64,000 nucleotides of DNA from Streptomyces sp. DSM 15324 (GTDB taxonomy: Bacteria; Actinomycetota; Actinomycetes; Streptomycetales; Streptomycetaceae). Every line of letters begins with the position of its first letter. The stretch's first letter is position 1. The stretch is from positions 504,121 through 568,120 of the forward strand of contig NZ_KQ949026.1 in the NCBI RefSeq assembly GCF_001514285.1, read 5' to 3'. Below, piece by piece: positions 15,458 to 22,949 of this stretch. A model generated the notes under the pieces. The model had not been told where the DNA came from and searched no databases. It saw only the letters and a program-made list of their open reading frames with translations. The translations under genes were made by a program, and so were the position numbers.

Positions 15458-18247
15458 CTAGCGGTGGGACGTGAACTCGACCACCTGCTGGAAGGTGGGC
15501 CGGTTCTGCCAGCTGATGTTGGAGTGCTTGATGCCGCCCAGGGTGCGCTGGACGATCGAGTCGGCGCACCACTGGTTGCCCGCCGAGCACAGGGAGTCAC
15601 CCGGGTAGACCTGGGCCGCGGTCTTGCCGGCCGCCGTCTTCAGGGTGCTCAGCAGGACGTCACGGCAGCCGCTGAGCGTGCCGCCGCCGCAGTACTTCTG
15701 CGTCAGCCCGCCCTGCACGGTCTGACCGAGCACGGCCCGGATGTCCTTGTCGACATAGCTCCACCAGCCGTACTGGAAGGAGCTGCCTGCGTGCGCCCCG
15801 GTCGGGCCGTGGGCCGCCGACGGGGACTCGTCGACGGGCAGGTTGGCGGTGAACGCGGTGTACAGGTCGGTGCCGAGTCCGGGTTGGAACTCGCCCTGGA
15901 CCAGCAGCGGCCACCAGGCGTCCAGGATGCGGATCGCGTCGGCGTTGGCGTAGGTCTTCGAGCCGGCCGAGGTCTCGGTGCGCTTGCCTCCCGCGGTCAG
16001 CCAGGTCTGCAGCTTGGTGACCGCCGCCGCGACCGTGGAGTCGGTGACCGTGGAGCTGTTGATCACCTTCAGCAGGTTGGGCAGGACGTCCTCGGCGCGC
16101 AGGTCGGCGAGGGCGGCGTCGGCCATCGCCTTCACCAGGGAGGCCCGGGTGACACCGCCGGCCGCGACCAGCGCCTTGACCCGGCTCTCCAGCAGGTTGC
16201 CGCGGTGCACGGAGCCGTCGCCCCAGGAGGCCGTGGTGTAGTCGAGGGCCTGTTTGTTGTTCCAGGAGATGTAGTAGCCCTGGTCGATGGAGTTGGGGTG
16301 CTCCGAGGCCGGGGTGTAGTCGGCCGTGTTGGTGGCCGGCACCCAGTTCTTCCACTCGTACGCCGCCTGCGCCCACGCCGGGAACTCGGAGTCGACGCCG
16401 CTCGCGCGCACCGGGTTGTCACCGCTGTTGTAGTACGCGGTGTGCGTGGAGTCGGCGTAGAACCAGTTGAAGGTGTAGTTGATGTGCTGCGCCGCGCTCT
16501 GGAACGTCTGCGGGCTCTTGACGTAGTCCGGGTCGTTCAGCATCTGGAAGCCGATGATGGAGTCGGCCTCGTGCATGAACGACGAGCGCAGGGTGGTGTA
16601 GGCGACCTTCTTGCCGCCGACGGTCGCCCGGTACTCCACGGGGCCGTACTTGGTGCGGTACACCCGCATCGTGTACGAGCCCGCCCCGGTGCTGTCGGCG
16701 GTGGTCGGCTTCCAGGAGTTCTTCTGCTCGACGACGTCCATGGCCGTGCAGGTGCCGTGGTACAGGTAGTGGTAGTCGTCCTGGCAGAGTTCGACCGCGT
16801 AGGTGTCGATGATGTCCTGGCCGGAGGTCGTGGCGGACCACGCGTAGTCCTGGCCGCGGCCCAGCTCGACGTACATGCTCAGTCCCGCGAAGGACGCGCC
16901 GCGGGCGCTGATGCCCGGGCCCTGGATCTCCTGGAGCATGAGCAGCTGCGGGGCGAAGTAGCCGGTCTGCGGGCCGAAGACGGCGATCGGGTGGCCGCTC
17001 GCGGTGTACTTGCCGCTCACGACGAGGGCGTTGGACATCCCGCGCCGGGCCGAGCTGAGGGCGGTCGCGGTGGCCGCCGCGGCGGCGGCGGAGGCGCTCT
17101 GGTCGGCGCCGGTGCCGGAGGCGTCGTAGACCAGCGGCTGGGTGCTGACCGATCCGGAGTCCGGCAGCGCCTGGCCCTGCGCGGTGTCGGGCCTGGCGCC
17201 GTAGGGGAAGCTCTCGCCGTTGTGGACAGTGACGACGGCCTCGGGGTCGTTGCGCTCGCGGAACGCCTCCCAGGCCTTGGTGCCCTCGGTGACGCCGTAC
17301 TTCTCCTGCGCCTCGAGCAGCGAGATGGCGTTGTTGACCTCGCCACCGCCGCCGGAGCCGAAGAGCGCGCCGATCACCGAGGCGAGCGCCACCAGGTCGG
17401 TGGTCTTGAAGTGGTCGATGGTGCCCGCGTTGGTGATTGAGTCCTTGTGGCCGGTCAGGACGTACTCACCGGGGAAGTAGCGACCGCTGTCGGAGGCGTC
17501 GATGTAGGCGTTGATGCCGTCGAGGTAGGCCTTCGCGTCCGCGAGGGCCTGCTGGCCGCGAGTGCCGTTGGTCGCGACGGCGTTGTCGATCTGGGCCTGG
17601 AGGTCTGCCTCGGTGTACGGAGCGTTGCGCCAGAACTGCTGCTCGAGACCCTGGTTGGAGGGGGCACCGCCGGCGAAGGTGGTGAGCTGGCCGCGGCCGA
17701 CGTGGCGGAAGACGTCCATCAGCCACAGCCGGTCCTGGGCGGCGGCATACCCGGCGCCGAACTCCGTGCCGTATCGGGTGGTACCGGTGATGTGCGGAAC
17801 GCCCGTCTTCTTGTCGCGGACGATCGTCACATCGCTGCGGCCGGCGGGACTCAGGGTGGAGGCGACTTGATCGGAGGCGACACCGAACGACGCGTCGTTG
17901 AAGAAGGTGTTGATCGTGGCGTTGGTGAGGCCGGAGTAGCCCTTGGCCAGGTTGGCGTAGGGGCCGAGCTGGTCCTCGGCGTGGTCGGGCTGGGCGCCGA
18001 AGGCCTGGTTGAGGAGGACCTGGGCGAGGGTGGCGTTGCCGTTCTCGCCGGGCGGCAGGATGTCGGAACACTGTCCGCCGCAGTAGTCGTTCGCCGCGGT
18101 GACATCGGCCGCGGCGGCGGTCGTCTGGGCAAGGGGCGACAAAAGACCGGCAATGAGGGCGCATACGGATGCGGTCTTCAGGAACCCGGGGAATCTGCCG
18201 GGAGTTCTCAGTCTGTCGAGAGTGAAGCGTGGGGTGCGCCGTGGCAT
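15458..18247 (-). CDS. Secreted penicillin acylase-family Ntn hydrolase
   Basis: A 929-residue precursor with a basic N-region, hydrophobic core and AAAA-type cleavage zone (residues 1-48), so it is exported. The penicillin amidase fold is marked by VTIVRDKKTGVPHITGTTRYGTEFGAGYAAAQDRLWLMD in the alpha part and the autocleavage site GMSNALVVSG, whose Ser405 would become the N-terminal nucleophile of the beta chain. Family enzymes hydrolyse amide bonds of beta-lactams, N-acyl-homoserine lactones or acylated peptides. ATG 18247 has AGGAGC upstream. The natural substrate is unknown; quorum quenching or lipopeptide deacylation are both reasonable. Confidence 0.9.
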   Translation of the reverse strand: MPRRTPRFTLDRLRTPGRFPGFLKTASVCALIAGLLSPLAQTTAAAADVTAANDYCGGQCSDILPPGENGNATLAQVLLNQAFGAQPDHAEDQLGPYANLAKGYSGLTNATINTFFNDASFGVASDQVASTLSPAGRSDVTIVRDKKTGVPHITGTTRYGTEFGAGYAAAQDRLWLMDVFRHVGRGQLTTFAGGAPSNQGLEQQFWRNAPYTEADLQAQIDNAVATNGTRGQQALADAKAYLDGINAYIDASDSGRYFPGEYVLTGHKDSITNAGTIDHFKTTDLVALASVIGALFGSGGGGEVNNAISLLEAQEKYGVTEGTKAWEAFRERNDPEAVVTVHNGESFPYGARPDTAQGQALPDSGSVSTQPLVYDASGTGADQSASAAAAAATATALSSARRGMSNALVVSGKYTASGHPIAVFGPQTGYFAPQLLMLQEIQGPGISARGASFAGLSMYVELGRGQDYAWSATTSGQDIIDTYAVELCQDDYHYLYHGTCTAMDVVEQKNSWKPTTADSTGAGSYTMRVYRTKYGPVEYRATVGGKKVAYTTLRSSFMHEADSIIGFQMLNDPDYVKSPQTFQSAAQHINYTFNWFYADSTHTAYYNSGDNPVRASGVDSEFPAWAQAAYEWKNWVPATNTADYTPASEHPNSIDQGYYISWNNKQALDYTTASWGDGSVHRGNLLESRVKALVAAGGVTRASLVKAMADAALADLRAEDVLPNLLKVINSSTVTDSTVAAAVTKLQTWLTAGGKRTETSAGSKTYANADAIRILDAWWPLLVQGEFQPGLGTDLYTAFTANLPVDESPSAAHGPTGAHAGSSFQYGWWSYVDKDIRAVLGQTVQGGLTQKYCGGGTLSGCRDVLLSTLKTAAGKTAAQVYPGDSLCSAGNQWCADSIVQRTLGGIKHSNISWQNRPTFQQVVEFTSHR

Positions 18248-18457
18248 CGGCTGCTCCTAGCGACTGGGGGGTCGGCGGAAGGTTACCGGCGGTATCCCCG
18301 GGATTGAAGATGAACATGCGTCAAGTTTTCGACAGCTGGAGGGCGATGGAGATCGGGGGGAGCCGAATCGCATGTCGATACGTCTATTCGACGACGTCCG
18401 TACGACGACGCCGAAGTGACCGAAGTACAGGTGCAGATGTGACGGAGGTGCAAGGCG

Positions 18458-19066
18458 ATGGCGGGTTTCCGGAGTCTGGCGAGACAGGCGCGAGACGCTC
18501 GGTGCGATCTGGCACTGCGGCGTTACTCGCTCCGCAAGTGCCTTGAGCGGTTCGCTCCCTACGGGCACAGGGCGACCTGGGACCATCTGTGCTCCCGGGC
18601 CGGGTTCGACCCCGAGGACCGCTCCCCCGACCCGGCGCGGCTCGTGGCCGCGTTGGACGAGCTGGAGGAGGCGCGGGCGGTCTGGCTGGCCTACGAGGTC
18701 GAGTTCGCCGAGCGCCGCAAGAAGGAGAAGCACGACGGGCTGCGCAGGCCGGGCAGCGTCGACGACTGGCACCGGCTGACCTGGGGCGGCTTCGGGGTGG
18801 CGTGGTGCGACGACCCGCGGGTCCACCCCCGTGCGCCGCTGGCGGAGGTGCTGCGCCGGCTGATCAGCGCGCTGGAGCGCGAACCGGGCCACTGCTGCCC
18901 GGTCTGCGGGGGTGAACGCCTGCAGTGGAGGTACGACCTGGACCACGAACCGTCCTCGGGTCCGGTCTGCACGGACTGCGGCATCCTCGTGCCGCGCCCC
19001 GTCCTCACCGCCGAGGCGCTGGCGTACGCCCGGCGCGGACGGCTGCTGGTGTCGGTCTCCGCCTGA
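18458..19066 (+). CDS. Hypothetical protein with C-terminal zinc-ribbon cysteines
   Basis: A 202-residue basic protein of unrecognised family. Two knuckles, CPVCGG and CTDCG, about 28 residues apart near the C-terminus suggest a zinc ribbon. The middle contains a charged coiled stretch (EEARAVWLAYEVEFAERRKKEK) and the DDWHRLTWGGFGVAW segment. The start GTG/ATG at 18458 has GGAGG a few bases upstream. It is divergent from the acylase. No membrane or export features. Confidence 0.75.
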   Translation: MAGFRSLARQARDARCDLALRRYSLRKCLERFAPYGHRATWDHLCSRAGFDPEDRSPDPARLVAALDELEEARAVWLAYEVEFAERRKKEKHDGLRRPGSVDDWHRLTWGGFGVAWCDDPRVHPRAPLAEVLRRLISALEREPGHCCPVCGGERLQWRYDLDHEPSSGPVCTDCGILVPRPVLTAEALAYARRGRLLVSVSA

Positions 19067-19100
19067 GCCCCCTGGGGGCGCGCGAGCACGAGAGCACACC

Positions 19101-19128
19101 GGGGGTGCGTCGGGGATGCCGCACCCCC
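19101..19128. terminator. Hairpin terminator after the zinc-ribbon protein gene
   Basis: GGGGGTGCG at 19101-19109 pairs perfectly with CGCACCCCC at 19120-19128 around a 10-base loop, between convergent genes. Confidence 0.7.
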
Positions 19129-19142
19129 CTTGGAGCCGCCGC

Positions 19143-19555
19143 TCAGTCGCCGGGCGAGGGGCGGTGCCCGTACGGGTGCGCCCAGCGGCCGTCGTAGGTC
19201 CGGGCGAGGAGTCCGGTGCGCAGCGCGAGGTCGGGCTCGCCCGCCGCGCGCAGCCGGGCGGGGGCGTGCTCGGCGAGCCGGCCCCGGAGCGTGGCGGCGA
19301 CGGCGGGCTCGCCGTCCGGGGTCCACCAGAGGAACGGCGACTGGTCGAAGACGAGTTCGTGCTCCCACCGGGCGACGCAGCTCACCAGGTGCGCGTCGGG
19401 TGCCACCAGGCGAGCAGGAACGCCTCGATCGCCGCCGCCTGTCCGGCCGGCCAGGTGCGCCGGGCGACGCGGGCGAGCCCCGGGAAACCCCGGCCGATGC
19501 CGTCCAGGGTGCCGTCCGCGACGGCGTGGGCGGTCTGGGGCAGCAGGCGGCGCAT
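19143..19555 (-). pseudogene. Frameshifted hypothetical gene
   Basis: Two minus-strand frames abut. The first starts at ATG 19555, reads MRRLLPQTAHAVADGTLDGI and then a helical stretch ending at a TGA at 19382. The second overlaps it by 25 bp and continues as HLVSCVARWEHELVFDQ and SPFLWWTPDGEPAV to 19143. Joined near 19390 by a one-base shift they give one continuous protein of about 137 residues with even composition, which suggests a frameshift rather than two genes. Programmed frameshifting or a sequencing error are alternatives. Family not recognised. Confidence 0.5.
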
Positions 19556-19706
19556 GAGTTCGTCCCGTCGGGACTCCGCGCGCGACGGTGTCGCCGCCGG
19601 CCGGAGGGCGTGACGCTACCAGCCGTTAATCGGTTCGCTCCAGCCCTTTGTCCCAAGGACAGTTGGGGGCGATGAAACCGAGCTGAGCAGCCGAAGGAGT
19701 CCCTCG

Positions 19707-20783
19707 ATGTCGACGCTGCGCGTCACCGCCGAAGTCCTGACCGTGCAGGAACACCCCAACGCCGACGCCCTCGAACTGGCCCAGGTCGGCCTGTACCGGG
19801 CCGTCGTCGCCAAGGGCGCGTACCGCACCGGTGAGGTCGCCCTCTACATCCCCGAGCAGGCGGTGCTGCCGCTCGCGCTGGTCGAGGAGCTGGGGCTGAC
19901 CGGGCGCCTGGCGGGCAGCAGGTCGGACCGGGTGAAGGCGGTGCGGCTGCGGGGCGAGCTGTCCCAGGGGATCGTGTGCCGGCCGAAGGCGCTGGCGGAC
20001 GTCGATCTCGTGGGGGCGGCCGCGGCCGGCACCGACTTCGCGGAGCCGCTCGGCATCGTGAAGTGGGTGCCGCCGATCCCGCCCACCATGAACGGGGAGG
20101 TCGAGGCGGCGGCGGATCTGCTGCCGTGGGTCGACATCGAGAACATCCAGCGCTACCCCGGCATCTTCGAGCCCGGTGAGCCCGTGGTCCTCACCGAGAA
20201 GCTGCACGGCTCGGCGTGCCTGCTGACGTATGTCGCGGGCGAGGAGCGGGTCTACGTCTCCTCCAAGGGGTTCGGCGCGAAGTCGCTGGCGCTGGCGGAG
20301 GATCCACGCAATCTGTACTGGCGGGCGGTGCGCGGGCACGGCGTCGCCGAGGCGGCGGCCCGTGTCGCCGAGCGGCTCGGGGCGCGGCGGGTCGGTGTCT
20401 TCGGCGAGGTGTACGGCGCGGGCGTGCAGGACCTGACGTACGGCGCGGACGGGCGGCGCGAGACGCTCGGCTACGCGGTGTTCGACGTGTCGGTGGATGT
20501 CGGGGGTGTGGTGCGCTGGCTGGACACGGCGGAGGTGACGGGGTTGCTGGAGGGCGAACTGCCGCTGGTTCCGCGGCTGTTCGAGGGGGCGTACGACAGT
20601 GAGGTCGTCCTGGGGCTCGCGACGGGGCGGGAGACCGTGTCCGGGCGGGGGCTGCATCTGCGCGAGGGCGTGGTGATCCGGCCCGCTGTCGAGCGCTACA
20701 GCGCGGTGACCGGGGGCCGGGCGATCGCCAAGGCGGTCAGCGGGGCCTATCTGACGCGGAAGGGCGGGACGGAGTACGAGTAG
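19707..20783 (+). CDS. RNA ligase of the Deinococcus Rnl5 (DraRnl) family
   Basis: A 358-residue ATP-dependent RNA ligase. The nucleotidyltransferase motif I is VLTEKLHGS with Lys165 as the adenylation nucleophile; motif III is GVFGEVYG, motif IV EGVVIRP and motif V the lysines in RAIAKAVSGAYLTRK. The N-terminal 100 residues form an OB-like module (LRVTAEVLTVQEHPNADALELAQV) typical of this family, which in Deinococcus seals 3'-OH/5'-phosphate nicks in RNA, including bridged by DNA. It stands alone and converges on soxR. A role in RNA repair after oxidative or other damage is plausible. Confidence 0.9.
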   Translation: MSTLRVTAEVLTVQEHPNADALELAQVGLYRAVVAKGAYRTGEVALYIPEQAVLPLALVEELGLTGRLAGSRSDRVKAVRLRGELSQGIVCRPKALADVDLVGAAAAGTDFAEPLGIVKWVPPIPPTMNGEVEAAADLLPWVDIENIQRYPGIFEPGEPVVLTEKLHGSACLLTYVAGEERVYVSSKGFGAKSLALAEDPRNLYWRAVRGHGVAEAAARVAERLGARRVGVFGEVYGAGVQDLTYGADGRRETLGYAVFDVSVDVGGVVRWLDTAEVTGLLEGELPLVPRLFEGAYDSEVVLGLATGRETVSGRGLHLREGVVIRPAVERYSAVTGGRAIAKAVSGAYLTRKGGTEYE

Positions 20784-20807
20784 GGCGCGGACGGGGACCG
20801 CCCCTAC
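20780..20807. terminator. Hairpin overlapping both convergent stop codons
   Basis: GTAGGG plus GCGG (one bulged C) pairs with CCGC plus CCCTAC around ACGGGGA. The stem contains the RNA ligase stop codon on one side and the soxR stop codon on the other. Confidence 0.55.
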
Positions 20808-21265
20808 CTCCTCCGCTCCGCCAACAGCCGTGACCCGGTCAGCCGCTCGCCGAACACGTCGTCGGGGTTGGACAGCACGCAGGTGTCGAGGGAAAGACAC
20901 CCGCAGCCGATGCAGTCGGTGAGGTGGTCGCGGAGACGGTTGAGCTGCTGGATGCGCCGGTCCAGTTCCGCCCGCCACCGCTCGGAGAGCCGCGCCCAGT
21001 CCTCCCGGGTGGGCGTGCGCTCCTCGGGGAGTTCGAGGAGCGCCTCGCGGATCGTGGCGAGCGGGATCCCGACCCGCTGCGCGGCCCGCACGAAGGCGAC
21101 CCTGCGGAGCGCGTCACGGTGGTAGCGGCGCTGGTTGCCCGCGGTGCGGCGGCTGGTGATCAGCCCCTTGGCCTCGTAGAAGTGCAGGGCGGAGACGGCG
21201 GCGCCGCTGCGCGCGGCGAGCTGGCCGACCGTGAGCTCGTGGACCTTCTCGGGAATCTGGGGCAC
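20804..21265 (-). CDS. soxR: Redox-sensing MerR-family regulator SoxR
   Basis: A 153-residue MerR protein: DNA-binding helices at the N-terminus (TVGQLAARSGAAVSALHFYEAKGLI), a dimerisation helix, and the [2Fe-2S] ligands Cys118, Cys121, Cys123 and Cys129 in the CIGCGCLSLDTC pattern that defines SoxR. In Streptomyces SoxR answers redox-active pigments and activates a small set of oxidoreductase and export genes rather than soxS. No obvious 19-20 bp SoxR operator was found next to its own promoter. It converges on the RNA ligase gene. Confidence 0.95.
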   Translation of the reverse strand: MPQIPEKVHELTVGQLAARSGAAVSALHFYEAKGLITSRRTAGNQRRYHRDALRRVAFVRAAQRVGIPLATIREALLELPEERTPTREDWARLSERWRAELDRRIQQLNRLRDHLTDCIGCGCLSLDTCVLSNPDDVFGERLTGSRLLAERRR

Positions 21266-21299
21266 CCCTCGAACCCTACCCGGCCCCTTCCGCTACCAT

Positions 21300-21317
21300 G
21301 CTAAGCAGTCGCTTAGC
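21300..21317. promoter_or_regulatory. Perfect TetR-type operator upstream of the MaoC gene
   Basis: GCTAAGC and GCTTAGC form a perfect inverted repeat around AGTC, about 33 bp before the MaoC start. The same half sites occur at 22510-22525 upstream of the adjacent TetR gene. Confidence 0.75.
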
Positions 21318-21349
21318 AGATGAGACCGCGCGAGAGGGCCCGAGACGAC

Positions 21350-21811
21350 ATGGCAGAGCCGAGGATCTTCACGTCCGCCGAGGAACTGAGGGCGGCGGTG
21401 GGCGAGCAGCTGGGGTACACCGACTGGCTGGAGATCGACCAGAAGCGGATCGACCTGTTCGCCGAGGCCACCGGCGACCACCAGTGGATCCACGTCGACC
21501 CGGAGAGGGCCGCGGCGGGCCCCTTCAAGACGACCATCGCCCACGGCTATCTGACGCTGTCCCTGCTGCCGCTGTTCGGGCCGCAGCTGATCTCCGTCGA
21601 GAACGTGCAGATGGGTGTCAACTACGGCACGAACAAGGTGCGCTTCCCCGCGCCCGTGCCGGTCGGCTCGCGGCTGCGCGCCACCGCGACGATCACCGGT
21701 GTCGAGGACGTCACCGGCGGCGTCCAGGTCGCCATCGCCTTCAGCGTGGAGCGCGAGGGCGGGGACAAGCCGGTGTGTGTCGCGGAGTCGGTCTCCCGCT
21801 ACTACCTCTGA
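21350..21811 (+). CDS. MaoC-family enoyl-CoA hydratase/dehydratase
   Basis: A 153-residue single hot-dog domain protein with the hydratase-2 signature FAEATGDHQWIHVDPERA, where Asp and His form the catalytic pair for adding water to trans-2-enoyl-CoA, and the HGYLTLSLLP helix. ATG 21350 follows the operator palindrome; an upstream in-frame ATG at 21320 would start inside the operator region and is less likely. The convergent TetR gene probably regulates it. Confidence 0.9.
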   Translation: MAEPRIFTSAEELRAAVGEQLGYTDWLEIDQKRIDLFAEATGDHQWIHVDPERAAAGPFKTTIAHGYLTLSLLPLFGPQLISVENVQMGVNYGTNKVRFPAPVPVGSRLRATATITGVEDVTGGVQVAIAFSVEREGGDKPVCVAESVSRYYL

Positions 21812-21824
21812 CCGTCCGGACCGC

Positions 21825-21851
21825 GGGTGCGGCCGCTACCCGGCCGCACCC
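21825..21851. terminator. Hairpin terminator between MaoC and TetR genes
   Basis: GGGTGCGGCCG pairs perfectly over 11 bp with CGGCCGCACCC around CTACC. It overlaps the 3' end of the TetR gene and would stop both convergent transcripts. Confidence 0.75.
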
Positions 21852-22462
21852 ACCATGCGCAGCACGAGGTCGGCGTACAGCGCGCCGACCTCGTCCGGTG
21901 TGCGGGGACCGTCGACGTTGAACCAGCGGGCCACGTCGATGCAGAGGGAGAGCACGGCGAGCGTGGTGCCGTGCACGTCGACGACCTGGAACTCCCCCGC
22001 CGCCACACCGTCCTGGATGATCCTGCGGACCTCGGCGTCGACCTGCCGGCGCAGGCCGAGGATCTCGGCGCGGGCGTCGGGACCGAGGGCGTCCAGTTCG
22101 TACTGGACGACCCGGGCCGTGGTGCGCCGCCCCGCGTGCCAGCGGACGAAGGAGCTCACGGCCTCCGCGAGCCGCTGGGTCGCGCTGCCCTCACCGGCCG
22201 CCGCGGTGCGCAGGATGTCCAGCGCGCGGTCGTGGCCGATCCGGCTGATGCGGTGCAGCAGCTCTTCCTTGGTCTTGTAGTGGATGTACAGGGCGGCCGG
22301 ACTCATGCCCGCGCGTCCGGCGATGTCGCGGGTCGTCGTCGCGTGGTAGCCGCGTTCGGCGAAGGCCTCCACGGCGGCGACGAGCAGTCGCCTGGCCGCG
22401 TCGGGGGTGACCTCGTCCCACGGCTCGGTCTCGCCGCCGGCCGTCTCCTGAGCCGTACTCAT
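21836..22462 (-). CDS. TetR-family regulator (acyl-CoA-type), likely controls MaoC gene and itself
   Basis: A 208-residue TetR repressor with the HTH segment TTRDIAGRAGMSPAALYIHYKTKEELLHRIS (about residues 40-70) and a C-terminal ligand domain of the TetR_C type seen in fatty-acid regulators. Two related palindromes, one at its own promoter (22510-22525) and one at the MaoC promoter (21300-21317), define a small predicted regulon. Confidence 0.87.
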   Translation of the reverse strand: MSTAQETAGGETEPWDEVTPDAARRLLVAAVEAFAERGYHATTTRDIAGRAGMSPAALYIHYKTKEELLHRISRIGHDRALDILRTAAAGEGSATQRLAEAVSSFVRWHAGRRTTARVVQYELDALGPDARAEILGLRRQVDAEVRRIIQDGVAAGEFQVVDVHGTTLAVLSLCIDVARWFNVDGPRTPDEVGALYADLVLRMVGAAG

Positions 22463-22509
22463 CCCTCGCTCGCCCCTCTCGGTACAGTCGCTCCACCATA
22501 CCGCCGTAG

Positions 22510-22525
22510 GTGAGCGGCCGCTTAG
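22510..22525. promoter_or_regulatory. Operator upstream of the TetR gene
   Basis: TGAGC and GCTTA half sites flank GGCC, matching the TAAGC-N4-GCTTA design of the MaoC operator with one changed base. A weaker third copy (AGTGGCCGCTCA) follows at about 22526-22537. Confidence 0.65.
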
Positions 22526-22559
22526 AGTGGCCGCTCAGCGTAGGGGAAACCCTCGGACC

Positions 22560-22584
22560 CCACGGGGCGCGTTGAACCCCGTGG
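22560..22584. terminator. Hairpin terminator downstream of the YiaA-like gene
   Basis: CCACGGGG at 22560-22567 pairs with CCCCGTGG at 22577-22584 around a 9-base loop, 18 bp beyond the stop codon of the minus-strand gene. Confidence 0.6.
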
Positions 22585-22601
22585 CGTCGCGCGGGGCTCG
22601 C

Positions 22602-22889
22602 TCAGATCTTCTCGAAGGGGTCGTGCTCGGCGAGCAGCTTCTCCAGCCGGGCCTGGTCGACCCGGCTGACGATCGTCCCCGCCTCCTGCCGGTCACGGAT
22701 CACCTTCGCCAGGGTGAAGGAGGAGGTCACCAGGTACAGGACCGCGACGGCCAGGAACGCGCGCACCCAGGCGTCGGCGTCCATCCGGTAGATCCCGACC
22801 GCCGTGGCCGCCATGGCGACGGCGAAGGACGCGACGGCCTGCCCGTAATACGCGGCCGTGTTCTGCTGTTTGACCGGTGTGTCACTCAT
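22602..22889 (-). CDS. YiaA/YiaB-type small inner-membrane protein
   Basis: A 95-residue protein with two hydrophobic helices (AAYYGQAVASFAVAMAATAVGIY and WVRAFLAVAVLYLVTSSFTLAKVIRD) separated by a short loop, then a charged cytoplasmic tail ending DPFEKI. This matches the YiaA/YiaB family, whose function is unknown. ATG 22889 is the likely start; an ATG four codons upstream is also in frame. Confidence 0.85.
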   Translation of the reverse strand: MSDTPVKQQNTAAYYGQAVASFAVAMAATAVGIYRMDADAWVRAFLAVAVLYLVTSSFTLAKVIRDRQEAGTIVSRVDQARLEKLLAEHDPFEKI

Positions 22890-22949
22890 GGGCGACAGCA
22901 TTCCGCCGATGTGGCGCGCACCACATCCGTACGGGTACTCAGAGGGTAC

